Position numbers and translations under genes: made by a program
From: Rhizomucor pusillus
Lineage: Eukaryota > Mucoromycota > Mucoromycetes > Mucorales > Lichtheimiaceae
NCBI GenBank assembly: GCA_900175165.2
Contig: FWWN02000239.1
Span: 219,330 to 283,329 of the forward strand
Direction: 5' to 3'
DNA length: 64,000 bases
Part shown: positions 34,003 through 43,613 of the stretch, one piece after another
How positions within the stretch are numbered: position 1 is the first letter of the stretch
Layout: every line of letters starts with the position of its first letter
Notes under the pieces: model-generated
What the model was told of the DNA's origin: nothing
Databases searched by the model: none
What the model saw: the letters and a program-made list of their open reading frames with translations, nothing else

Positions 34003-34897
34003 TTACTCGAGAGGAAGTATGATTTCTGCGCCATTCTTGACTTCTACGAGGTTGCACAAAATTGCTACTACCAAGAAAAGGATCTCGGGTGCAGCGATGA
34101 AGCCAATGTATAGCGGCAGCGATAAATCCTCGTTAACAGCGAGATCATCGTGCCGCTGGTCGTACAGTGCTACGGCAGAGACACCTAGATATGTAGTGTA
34201 AGACCACCGGATGAGCATCAACACGCCGAGTGCCGCCAAACTGAGCACCAGTCTGCCCTGACGCATTCGTTTCTGTGTATGGGCGCAGTACAGCAATAAA
34301 CCGAGGTACAGGATGGTCAAAACAATACAGATGGCAGAAAATGCAGCGGTGATGCTGAGCGCATGGTGCGTCAACTGTGTATCTTCTTGTTCCTGCTTGT
34401 CCTCTTGAATCAAAATGATGTTTGCCGCGAGCCCCAAAATTGTCACTACGGCGACGATCAGGGGAGCCAGTTTTGGATTGGCCCTTTGAGTGCCCCGACC
34501 ATGGCCGACTTGATGCCACACTTGTATTAGTCGGAGAAGCCCAAGAAAGACAAAGGCTGAGCCCAGTGTCGTCAGGACGAGCGCTGCGTGCAGTGGAAAG
34601 TCGTTCTCCATACTCTGGCCTTCCCTGTCCCATACGATTTTAAACACGTTCGATATCGCAAACAATACTGTGTGATTTTAGAAGTGTGAGTGTGGACAGT
34701 CCATCGTCTTTGGACGTACGCACGGCTTACTCTTCTATACTCACTTCCAGCATTTCCAAAATAAAAGTACGGCAAGAAGAACTTATGCCGTACCGTCCGA
34801 TCATACAGAGCTATTGCTCCCGCGCCGTAAAGTATTCTTTTTTTTAAAAAAAAAGTGAGTCAGCATATTATAGGAGGTTGTTGGATAACGATCCCAT
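34003..34897 (-). CDS. Multi-pass fungal membrane protein, about 254 aa
   Basis: This is a polytopic membrane protein with about seven hydrophobic helices, for example LHAALVLTTLGSAFVFLGLL, LAPLIVAVVTILGLAANIIL, ITAAFSAICIVLTILYLGLL and PLYIGFIAAPEILFLVVAIL. Three exons, 34897-34890 (only 8 nt), 34836-34745 and 34667-34003, join in frame to 254 codons, with a good CTGAC branch site in intron 1. Helix 1 reads ILYGAGAIALYD, and exon 2 continues into HKFFLPYFYFGNAG. A conserved-looking Arg-Trp-Ser-Tyr (IRWSYTTYLGVSAVALYD) lies before the last helix. It resembles fungal seven-helix integral membrane families of unknown function; I cannot name one with certainty. The loop between helices 4 and 5 is basic, consistent with a cytosolic face. 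Confidence 0.72.
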
Positions 34898-35576
34898 TTT
34901 TCTTGGCTCTTCCCAGTGACCTACCCGACTACTATGCTCGGGATGAAGCTTGGGTTTGTGAGATATACGAAACATTCTGGCAAGCTCATTGCTGTGTTGT
35001 ATTTTGAAGACAGAGGAAAAGATGACGAGGAAGAGCAGGATGCGAGTCTAATATAGAAAGGGAGAAAAAGAGTGATATTCCTAAGCTTCCAAGCAACTTT
35101 TGACATTTTGTTCGATTATCCTGTGCAACCAACATGCCCCGCCCACCTGCCTCGGAACGCTGCTGTTTCGACCATTGTTGTCGACGAAAATAGCGCGTGC
35201 CCTCCACCTTGAACTAAAGGCTAAATATATCTGCTTGCATCTTCTTTTGCAGATTATCAACAATGGATACCGACGTTTTGCTCTATCAGTTACCAAAAGA
35301 TCCAACTTTTATCCAAACAAGTGTGCCGCTCGACATTATGCAATGTAAACTAACACTGCAAGCAAAGTGAGATATGCAGCGACAATTTATGTACATAGAT
35401 TCATATGATATCTATCTGTGCATCATCCTTTTCATCTTGAAAACGATGCCTGCTTTGCTAGACTCACAATGTGTCACGTGGATGCAGTAAACAATAAAAA
35501 TGTGACCAAGCTGCGGGGTGCATTTGTTCTCTTTACATCTATAAATTGTATTTATTGTCACATATTGTACAAATCT
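34898..35576. other. Intergenic region; 35-codon orphan frame
   Basis: This 680 bp lies upstream of the membrane protein gene and downstream of gluconokinase, both minus strand. On the plus strand an ATG at 35263 opens 35 codons (MDTDVLLYQLPKDPTFIQTS onward, stop near 35370) without a known domain. It is too short to call a gene. Other open frames are A/T-rich noise. Confidence 0.4.
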
Positions 35577-36219
35577 TCATGACGGCAGGATACGCCGTTT
35601 GCGAGCATCTTGTACTATCCATTCAGCCAATGATGGTGGATCCATGCGGATATCAGCCACGATAACACTTTCTTGGTTCTCGTCCGGCTCTTCCAGTGTG
35701 TCCAGCTGGGACTGGAGCATCTTTGCAGCCATGAAATGTCCTTTGCGTCCAGCAATCCGTTCCTGCAGCAGCTCCGGCGACCCCTTGAGATACACAAACG
35801 TGATGGTCGCCAGCTCGGATGGCACCTCGCGCAGGATATCGCGGTACACCCGTCGCAGCGAAGAGCACGTAAGTACAATGACGCGTGTAGGCGATGCGGT
35901 GTCCAGCGCAAGCATCGCCTCGGCTCGTTCCTTTAGGTTGTCTCGAATAATACGCAGCCACGGCCACCGATCGTCGTCGTTCAGAGGTTCGCCTAGAATG
36001 AATGAGTAAGAATGTAAGTCCCGTCTCTGAGATAATACGTAACACACCGGCTTGGTTACCTCTGCTCATCTTGTCGACATTTTCCTTGGGGTGGAGCTGA
36101 TCGCCTTCTATAAAGTCGCACCGCAGCAAATTGTGTATCTCGCTGGCTACCGATGATTTGCCGCAGCCTGCTGTGCCCATAAGCACGAGCACTGGAACCG
36201 GTGGTCTTCCAGTATCCAT
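35577..36219 (-). CDS. Gluconokinase (EC 2.7.1.12)
   Basis: This enzyme phosphorylates D-gluconate to 6-phosphogluconate, feeding the oxidative pentose phosphate route. Two exons (36219-36048 and 35992-35577) join in frame to 195 codons, normal for the GntK family. A P-loop lies at residues 15-23 (GTAGCGKSS). The substrate segment CDFIEGDQLHPKENVDKMSR is followed across the intron by GEPLNDDDRWPWL, the GntK signature. CSSLRRVYRDILR and TFVYLKGSPELLQERIAGRK complete the phosphate-binding lid, and GHFMAAKMLQSQLDTLEEP matches the conserved FMxxxLLxSQxxxLE motif. All key residues are present. Start context and length both support the ATG at 36219. Confidence 0.95.
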
Positions 36220-36748
36220 CTTTGTGACTTTAACACAAAAGGGATAAGAAAAGAAAAGAGAAAGAGACCTCTCTTTTTAAACAATATGCTGTTGGGCGGG
36301 GCTTTCTGTGCTCCACACAACCATCATCTACCCCGCAACATCCCGTCGTTGTTGGGGATCATACTGCGCTAAAACCCCACATCGACGCAGGATCCTTTCC
36401 GCTGTGAACATGTATAGGCTGTATAGTAATGCTTCCTTTTGCAACGTCTTTGCTGCTTTTATTGTCGCTTTTCCTCGTCGCTCACTTTTCCGGAGGGGTT
36501 TCGCCAGATTTTCGTCACTCTGCTGTCAAGCAAGCTGGCTGGCTGGCTGATTGTATATCAATATGCCTTCCAAGTAAGCTTACTCATGCGCAAGATGCGC
36601 TTTTTAATTTCGATACATTTGATTACAATAGATACATTATCTATATTACGGATACGGCAAAAAGACTACATATACAAATTCTCCTGTGCGCACAATTACA
36701 GTTTGTCGGAGATGCGCGTGTTTTCACGCTAAAATGGGTATTTACATT
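36220..36748. other. Intergenic: gluconokinase promoter and Pol kappa 3' flank
   Basis: About 530 bp between two minus-strand genes. A short tandem TGGC run (36536-36548) is the only regular structure seen. Plus-strand open frames across 36429-36764 share no recognisable protein. Confidence 0.4.
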
Positions 36749-39242
36749 TTACGACGACTTGTAGTAGTAATCAAGTAAGGACTTCGTAGGTATCGCCGGA
36801 TTCTTCGATGCAGGAGCGGCATTGCCTCTGCTGTTGTTGCTGTTACTGTTTTGAGATGATGATAACGATGACACTATGGACTTTACAGTGTCCCTGTTCA
36901 GACACTCATCCACATGCCTGTTCAATTGAGCGTTATCCATGTTCCGCATAGTACGATTACAGATAGGACACGATAAGGTTTGTTCGGATTCCGATTCAGA
37001 TTTTTGCCGTTTGGAATTGACTTCTGCATTCTCTTCTTGCTCTTCTAGTTCCTGATGTATTCCTTCAGATGACTCCAAGGGATCTGGACGTTTGGCTGGC
37101 ACCGAATTTGTGATTCCAGTGAAAAACTGTTATTTCGTGATGAGCCCAGAGAAAAAAGACAAAAGGGAAGAGGCCACGATCTTCCCATCTGATAAAAATC
37201 TACATACCTTTTTGACTCCTTGGTCGTCTCCGGCTGTTTGCTTCAAGGACGATAGTTTAACTCCCATCAAGCGCAAACTGACAGGCATCTCTTTTGCCAC
37301 GAGCTATTTGGAGTTAATGAAGAAGCCTTAATAAGAATTCAGCAGCATCGTTGTCTACAGCGCTCTAGACCTACCTCTTTTGCAACACGCGCAATATCTG
37401 AAGCTTTGTGTACGTAATAAGGCAGGGTTTTTGCCCTGACTCGTACTTCAAACGATGTCAGCTTAATCTTGATCCCTACAGTTTTACCCTACAAAGGGCA
37501 GTGTTACTCATTGATGTCGTTTGTAATAAATTCTTCCTTATTACCTTGATGTTCTTGCCCTCAAGATCCTTTTCTAGCAAACGGGATAATTCCTCTACTT
37601 TTGCCATGAGTTGCTCACGAGTGGAAATCGGTCGGAACGTCCTTTCCACGCTGATACTCTTTCTAGGCGATTCGATCTTGACGGATGTTGACCCGATGCC
37701 CAAATAGCAGCGAAGCATGAATTTGAAACTAATGAGACTGAGCAACCGGTAAAGTACAGCTCTCCGAGTCTACATAGTTACGTAGCTCCGGTCATTACAA
37801 GTATTGATAACAACGTTGTTATTTCCTGTATCTTACGTGAATGTCACCGCAGGTCTTGACATCCAGCGCGTCCAACACTCTTTCGGTTACTCGACCAACG
37901 CCAGGTACCTTATGTGTGTGTGTGTGTGTGTACATTTCCAGAACAATCACTAACTGCAGCTCTGTTGTTACCATGCATTGTGCTTACCTTTCGAATCTTT
38001 AAATCCTTTACAAAATCCATGATAGCTTCTCTGTCATTGGGTAAGTAGTATTGACCGTTAGGCTTGTTAATATCACTGCAGATTTTGGATAGCATCTTGT
38101 TCGCTGCAATGCCTGCACTTGCAGTGAGTCTCGTTTCTTGGAAAACTTCGTTCCGGATTTGTTGCACTAAATCTGGAGGGCTGATATCGTGCTTAGATAG
38201 ATACTGAAAGGGGAGAATTTCAGCGACGCCATACATAGAAAACTATGAGAGAACTCTTACATCCGTCAAGTTCAGATATGCCTACCATTCTTCCGTTGTT
38301 AACAACAGTAACCAATCTCCCCGTCTGCGTTCTTACCTCATCAAGACTCATTGGACAAAAATGCGGGTCGTATTTTGCAAAGATCTCTCTGACCTTGCTG
38401 GATGCAGCTCGATATTTTGGAAAATGTAGCGGTACAATCTTGAGTTGTGGACATAGCTTCAGTGCAATGTATCCAGGCATCGCGCTCCTCACGCCAAATT
38501 TGCGTGCCTCGTAGTTGCTAGTACACAGCATGGACACGGACCCGACAGCCATCGGTACCGTCTTGAGCTCTGGATTCTCAAGCTCTTCCACGGAAGCATA
38601 GAATGCATCCATGTCGACGTGGCAAATCACCTGCGTCAGGTCTCTTTCAGCCTCCATGTCTCTTATCTTGAAACTTGAGTCTTAGCCATAAATCTCTCTC
38701 TCGCTTTCTTTTTCTTCTCTCAAAAGCGCGCTCACCATATTGTCTGCGACTTGTGTTTCAAGCGATAGATTCAAGTCCTTTATTTTCTCGTACCGAGCAA
38801 GCATGGCATGAATGCGCTTCGTTACAGCAGCGTCGCGTCTTTTCTCATTCTCAAAAAATGCAGAGCCCTTCGCCCACGGCAACGTTGATATATATACATT
38901 GTTCAATTGGAAGAAAAAAAACGATTATTTTACCTTGGATGCCTCGTAGATAAGCTGGTTGACCTTGTCTTTATCCACACCATCCAAGCCTGCTTTATTC
39001 GTGGAAGGGCCAGCTAAGCGAGTTCTTAGGGTATCATCATGATCGTTAGATCGATACGCTGCATTGTTGTTGCTGTTGTTGGAAGGCCTGCTAGCTGCTG
39101 CTGCGGCCAACGATTCCAGAAGCTGATCGGTGGGCAGATCGTCGCTCTGATCGAGGGTCTCATCGTCAAAGAAAAGATCCTGCTCTTCATAAATTTGCGA
39201 CGAGATCGCCCCGCTGTCATCCTCATCCTCCCTGGCACTCAT
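36749..39242 (-). CDS. POLK: DNA polymerase kappa (Y family), with C-terminal UBZ finger
   Basis: This is a translesion polymerase of the DinB branch. The N-terminus is acidic and Asn/Ala-rich, then holds the kappa-specific N-clasp (KVNQLIYEASK, FENEKRRDAAVTKRIHAMLA). The palm begins ICHVDMDAFYASVEELENPE (catalytic Asp plus steric gate FY). PMSLDE supplies the second acidic pair. ASAGIAANKMLSKICSDINK and PNGQYYLPND are family signatures. The little-finger domain follows in short exons (IESPRKSISVERTFRPIS). Near the C-terminus a UBZ zinc finger of C2HC type is seen (SCPICNRTMRNMDNAQLNRH then VDEC). One UBZ is visible where vertebrate Pol kappa has two. An intron holds a (GT)n run at 37915-37931. 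The ATG at 39242 lies only 34 bp from the ATG I propose for the divergent gene. Confidence 0.93.
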
Positions 39243-39276
39243 AACGAGAGAGAGAGAGAGAAAAAGGAAGGAGGGA

Positions 39277-39661
39277 ATGCAGATCCCCATATCCTCCTCC
39301 GCAGTTGTTCTTTTTCCCAATCGGAAAGGGATTTGCTTCGGACACAACATTTAAGCCCAGCGAGCGTAAGTCCTACCTTTCCGAAAGTTGGCTCGAACAA
39401 TACCGTGAAGAACTGACGAAATCCAGCAGCGATTCGTCACTTGTACCTGCTGTGTCGCGTGGAGGAACTTTCCGCAACAACCATAATATGACCGCTGCCA
39501 CCGTCAAGGTCAAGCGCGATTCGCTGCGACAGAGCTGTCCTTTCATCGGCAAAGCTTTTCCTGTTGGAGACGGCTGCTGGGAGGTCCGAGAGATCAACGA
39601 TCAAGATCCAACGGAGCAGAAAGACCTTGAAGATATCTTGGATCCATCACAGCAAGTATAA
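39277..39661 (+). CDS. Hypothetical small protein, start uncertain
   Basis: I do not recognise this protein. The open frame from about 39353 reads ERKSYLSESWLEQYREELTK, a basic middle (TAATVKVKRDSLRQSC), then a tidy C-terminus (GKAFPVGDGCWEVREINDQD, ending DPSQQV). The frame has no ATG before 39488. An ATG at 39277 reaches it if a weak-donor intron (GTTGTT to TTTAAG, 39304-39355) is removed. Either start is possible, and 39488 would give 57 residues. A 23-bp inverted repeat has one arm at 39328-39350, within that putative intron, and the other at 39787-39809, so the coding part is enclosed by it. Expression must share or overlap the Pol kappa promoter. Codon choice looks coding but this is a judgment by eye. 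Confidence 0.45.
39328..39350 (+). repeat. Inverted repeat, left arm (23 bp)
   Basis: This 23-bp arm, starting GGGATTTG and ending ACACAACAT, is the reverse complement of 39787-39809 with one mismatch. No clean target-site duplication flanks the pair (GGAA occurs near both outer edges but not at matching distance). Confidence 0.8.
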
Positions 39662-39786
39662 AGTTTCCTTCAAAACATATGATATATGTATCCTAAAAAA
39701 CTTATAATGAAATTTCATACAACGCGTAGATATGAGCTGAAATGACATCTACAGTAATACGCTAGATTATTTCGAATGATTATTGG

Positions 39787-39809
39787 ATGTTGTGTCCGAA
39801 GGAAATCCC
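39787..39809 (+). repeat. Inverted repeat, right arm (23 bp)
   Basis: This is the partner of 39328-39350, matching 22 of 23 positions in inverted orientation and ending in AAATCCC. The two arms bound about 480 bp holding most of a small open reading frame. Confidence 0.8.
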
Positions 39810-39810
39810 G

Positions 39811-40467
39811 GAATTATTGGTGACTAAGGAAGTCCAAGGCAACAACGAAAATGATAAGGACAGGCTCCGTCTGTTGCAGCTTATGGTCCACCATCTCAAG
39901 GAGCGATCACACGTGCAACGGACGTATGTATCAGTATCGTGCAATAGCAAGGGTCCCATTTCAACGAGAGACATGCCGCGCCCAAACTTGATCGATCATA
40001 TCCAAGGTATCGAGGGCACCATGCAAGGTAAGAGAATCAAATTTCCTGCAGGACACACATGGTGCTGGATATTTACTTAGATTTACTCATCTACTTGAAG
40101 GCATCGGAGAAGGATTTACACCTGGTGACATTGGATTTTGCGAGCACAGATGCTGATGACATTCGTGATTTGGTTAGGTAAGAAATGACGAAAAGACTGT
40201 ATCAATGCACTAAATCAAGTCTGTTCTAGCAAGTGTCCAAAGATCAAGAAGATCATAATTGACCAATTCGGTCTGACGCGAGAATCACTATTTTCAACTG
40301 AGACAATATCCTCGCACATACAATCTTTCAACTGCCGTCTCTGCCTTGCGAAGATATTGGCTCATTTCATGGATTAAAAGAGATTATTTTGCGCAACGTC
40401 AGGAGTTACATTGAGGCTGCAGATGCAAATTCCATTTTAGTTTGCCAAACCATGAAGCGCTCACCGT
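39811..40467 (+). pseudogene. Decayed LRR/F-box-like gene fragment
   Basis: Coding-like segments follow one another but in shifting frames. First comes an Asn/Lys-rich stretch (GNNENDKDRLRLLQLMVHHL). After an intron-like gap comes DLLIYLKASEKDLHLVTLDF and ASTDADDIRDLVR, then across a GTAAG-TCTAG intron SKCPKIKKIIIDQFGLTRES. At about 40323-40335 the frame must shift by one base to continue as LPSLPCEDIGSFHGLKEIIL and RNVRSYIEAADANSIL before a stop at 40468. The spacing of hydrophobic residues resembles leucine-rich repeats of fungal F-box proteins. No start or F-box is visible, so I call it a fragment with a frameshift. A sequencing or assembly error could mimic the shift. Confidence 0.45.
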
Positions 40468-40607
40468 GAAATAAAAAGAACCACTGATGACCCATAGACC
40501 TTAAGTCGATGTTGTACTCACACATATTCCAAATTTACCTTACATGTGACAATGTGAGCACCAGTCATTCATACCCAGATACTTGCAATATTCACAATCC
40601 AAATGAG

Positions 40608-40722
40608 CACATAGATTGTTCAGATAGTGTGTAAAAATCGCTCAAAAGAAAGTGCCATAGATCGTTTACCTGAGGGGTATAGATCATTCAGAAGGCGCGC
40701 ATAGAGCGTTCAAAAAAAAAAA
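40608..40722 (+). repeat. Degenerate 21-23-bp tandem repeat before COQ6
   Basis: Five imperfect units begin near 40610, 40633, 40656, 40679 and 40700, a period of 21-23 bp. The recurring core is CATAGATNGTTCA (for example CATAGATTGTTCA, CATAGATCGTTT, TATAGATCATTCA, CATAGAGCGTTCA). It ends in a 15-bp A-run. It lies 70-185 bp upstream of the COQ6 ATG. Confidence 0.6.
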
Positions 40723-40793
40723 AAAAAGCCAATTCGGTCACCGCAGCTCTTGCTGTCAAAGTTGCAAAAACACAAAAGCTCTACCGCCGCGCC

Positions 40794-42778
40794 ATGCTGT
40801 CACGGAGGGCTCCTTTTACAACACCTCTGTGGAGCTTGCGATCGCCACGTCTACTTAGCTGTACACATCGCCGTTCCCTAGCAACAGCTTCGAATCTCGA
40901 CAATGTATACGACGTGGTTATTGTTGGAGGCGGTATATCCGGCACAGCGCTTGCTTGTTCTCTAGGTAAACAATAGAAATTCAAAAACACCGTAGAATCT
41001 GGTATTGATTTGATGTATAAGCTGCAAACCCGCTCCTACAGGACTATAACGTGGCACTGGTGGAAGCAATGGATCTATCAAGCACGAAAAACTGGACGCC
41101 TGCACCGGACAAATATTCGAACCGTGTGGTTTCGCTGACACCGGCGTCCATGCGGTTTTTTAATGGTAAAGCGGCAAGGTTATGCAAGGGATCGCTTGGC
41201 ATTGCTAAGTTGCAATTTGATTGTTTGCATATAGACATAGGAGTGACTGAGCAATTGACCGCAGAGCGCGTGCATCCTTACAGTAAAATGCGAGTTTGGG
41301 ATGGCGTGACAAATGCAAAAATTGAATTTGACACCAGACTGTTGACCCAGTTTGGCATTGACACCCAAAGCAGCTCCTCAGCCATCGCGTACATGATCGA
41401 AAATGTGCACTTGCAGCATGCAATACTGCGTCAACTTGACGGTACTCAAGGACGACGAGGCGCATCGGTCGATATCTTTGAAAAGGCCAGAGTGGAGTCG
41501 ATAACTCTGGACGATAAATCTAACCAAGCCGATGATGAAGGCTTGGATTTATCAGACTGGCCTCGGGTTACGCTGGCGAATGGATCAAGTCTCAAAGCGC
41601 GGTTACTGGTGAGCAGCAGCAGCAGAAGGAGAACAACGGTTAGTTCCCGTCTTACGTTGACTAGGTAGGTGCGGATGGCATCAATAGTCCCGTACGCAAC
41701 TTTGCCAATATCGAATCGTTGGGATGGGATTACAATATGCACGGAGTGGTTGCCTCGCTAAAAACAAAGAAGCTTGGTAACAGCGACTCTGTATTCCAAC
41801 GATTCTTGCCAACCGGTCCGTTAGCTTTACTTCCTGTAAGTGCACGACGTACGAAATCCAATTTGGCTGATAATTGACATTTTTGGGTGGTAGCTTGGTG
41901 AAGGACATGCATCGATGGTGTGGTCTGTTCCACCGGATCTGGCCGTGGCGTTAAAGAAGATGCCAGAGCGTGACTTTTGCACGCTGGTCAATGCAGCTTT
42001 CCGTCTATCCGTGCCGGATCTCAAGTACTTGTACTCTCAAATTAGTCGCACAACGTTTGAAACAAAATGTGACTTTGCTTCGGAATACGACTGGAGGCAA
42101 TCTGTGGCTATGCATGGCATGAGCGAAATGCAAAAAATAGAACGCGAGTTCGAGTTTCCACCAGAAGTCGAGGATGTCGATGCAGACTCTCGCGCAAGCT
42201 TCCCTCTTCGTATGAGAAATTCGCAAGAGTACTACAGCAACCGCGTCGTGCTCGTAGGGTAACGTGCATCAGTAGTGGTTGATATTATAATGATGATCTC
42301 TCTCGTTTTATTCACATACAGATTTTTACAGAGACGCAGCTCACACGATCCATCCCTTGGCTGGCCAAGGACTTAACCAAGGTCTGCTCGATGTCGAGTG
42401 CCTAGCGAATGTTTTGCAACGCGGCGCAGCGAACGGGCAGGATTTAGGAGACATGCACTTACTGCGCGAATATGCCTCAACGCGATGCCTGAGAAATCTG
42501 ATCATGATTAGCGCGTGTGACAAGTTGCATAAATTGTACAATACAGACTTTGGGCCAGTCACTTGGGTCAGGTCCCTCGGCCTTTCGACTATTAATAGTA
42601 TGGATTTCCTCAAGGTAAAAAACGAGTCCAAAGGCTGGATCAAGGGAGTCAGTTGAATGAGACGCTAACTCTATTTTCTTCTCTGGAGGCTGAGATCATG
42701 AAATATGCCATGGGAATTGAGTATACGGGTGAGCAGCATAGTGACTGCAGCTCCTCAGTTAGATCTAGCAGTGTTTAA
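40794..42778 (+). CDS. COQ6: Ubiquinone biosynthesis FAD monooxygenase COQ6
   Basis: Coq6 hydroxylates the C5 position of the ring in mitochondrial coenzyme Q synthesis. The N-terminus is Arg/Ser-rich and hydroxyl-rich without acidic residues (MLSRRAPFTTPLWSLRSPRL), a mitochondrial presequence. A dinucleotide-binding motif follows: DVVIVGGGISGTALACSLG (GxGxxG). Later parts show PAPDKYSNRVVSLTPASMRF, RLLVGADGINSPVRNFA across an intron, and the FAD ribityl-binding motif DAAHTIHPLAGQGLNQGL. At least six short introns are removed. The last exon (about 42690-42778) was found by splicing and reads AEIMKYAMGIEYTGEQ. Stop at 42776-42778. Downstream lies the gene-poor stretch. Family assignment is firm. 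Confidence 0.94.
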
Positions 42779-43346
42779 TAAAAAGGGAGGCTTGTAAACC
42801 GAATTTGTCTCGAATTCTAAGCGATTTCCTTTTACAATACTAGTGAAAAGGAGTAACCATGCATGTACCCAATCGTGATGGGCTCTCTCTTTCTCTCTGT
42901 GCGTGTCAATATTCTTAGCATAGCGCCGTGTAACGCTGATCCTGGAATAGGCGGCCACACAGCGACGATGCAAGGTCCCAGCATCACACCTACGGCTGCT
43001 CCTCTCCTTTGTACTCATAAGGCGCAATAATGCGTGCTCCCAGTGATCGTTGTCAAATAAGAATGTCTCTGTGTGTATTTTCCTTTGTTTCTAGACTGGA
43101 AACGCTTCTTGAACTGACCACAGTGCGTGCTTAATGATCCAATAATCTTCTTGCTCATGCAGCTTTTTACTATCTTGTCGAAAGTGTGGAAAAGGAGGAA
43201 TGTATTAGTGCTGAGCAAGACCACCATCAATTGCCAATTTGCTGGTGTGAGCAGCCGTGGGGGCAAAAGGTATAAAAGACTAATAGTTTGGATCAGAGGA
43301 GACCCCATCAACAACAAGGAAAACCTCTCTCAAGTCTCAAGCAAAC
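42779..43346. promoter_or_regulatory. Region upstream of the cysteine-rich peptide gene
   Basis: About 570 bp between COQ6 and the secreted peptide. The 3' part holds a clear TATA element at 43271-43278. Minus-strand open frames here are unsupported. Nothing else was recognised. Confidence 0.5.
43271..43278 (+). promoter_or_regulatory. TATA box of the cysteine-rich peptide gene
   Basis: TATAAAAG followed by AC lies 76 bp before the ATG at 43347, and the region between is A/C-rich like a fungal 5' UTR. The identical 10-mer sits at 82 bp before the start of the secreted protein gene at 29855-30329. Confidence 0.6.
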
Positions 43347-43613
43347 ATGAAGTTCTCTACCCTCGCTGTCGTCTTTGCTGGTTTCCTCGCCATCTCCTTC
43401 GTTGAGGCTACCGAACCTGCCTCGTCCGAGCACCAATTGGTTCAAGAACGTAAGTAAATAATAAGAGTTATTGCAATTGCCGGGCCATTCCTCTGACACT
43501 TTACGTTACTCGATGTAGGTGCTTGCCTTCCCAATTCTTGCGTGTCCAAGGGCTGCTGCTCTGGAGACTGCGGCTACTGGTGCCGCCAATGCGGTATCAA
43601 GTACACCTGCTAA
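43347..43613 (+). CDS. Small secreted cysteine-rich peptide precursor, 65 aa
   Basis: Two exons (43347-43449 and 43519-43613) join in frame to exactly 65 codons. The N-terminus MKFSTLAVVFAGFLAISFVE is a strong signal peptide (cleavage likely after VEA, residue 21). A 14-residue acidic propeptide (TEPASSEHQLVQER) ends in Arg35, and the mature part is then about 30 residues with eight cysteines spaced C-x4-C-x4-CC-x3-C-x3-C-x2-C-x5-C and ending on Cys. Four disulfides and a knottin- or defensin-like fold are likely (inference). The intron separates prepro-peptide from mature peptide, the arrangement often found for secreted peptides. I do not recognise the family. It could be an antimicrobial peptide, a signal or an effector; none of these is shown by the sequence. 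The TATA box suggests regulated high expression. Confidence 0.8.

Noticed and set aside
37915..37931. (GT)n run considered as a CRISPR-like or tandem array
   Set aside because: It is a plain dinucleotide microsatellite in a Pol kappa intron; no spaced repeats exist in the window.
43347..43613. Labelling the Cys-rich peptide as a toxin or defensin
   Set aside because: The cysteine pattern alone does not show activity or family, so it is left as an unassigned secreted peptide.
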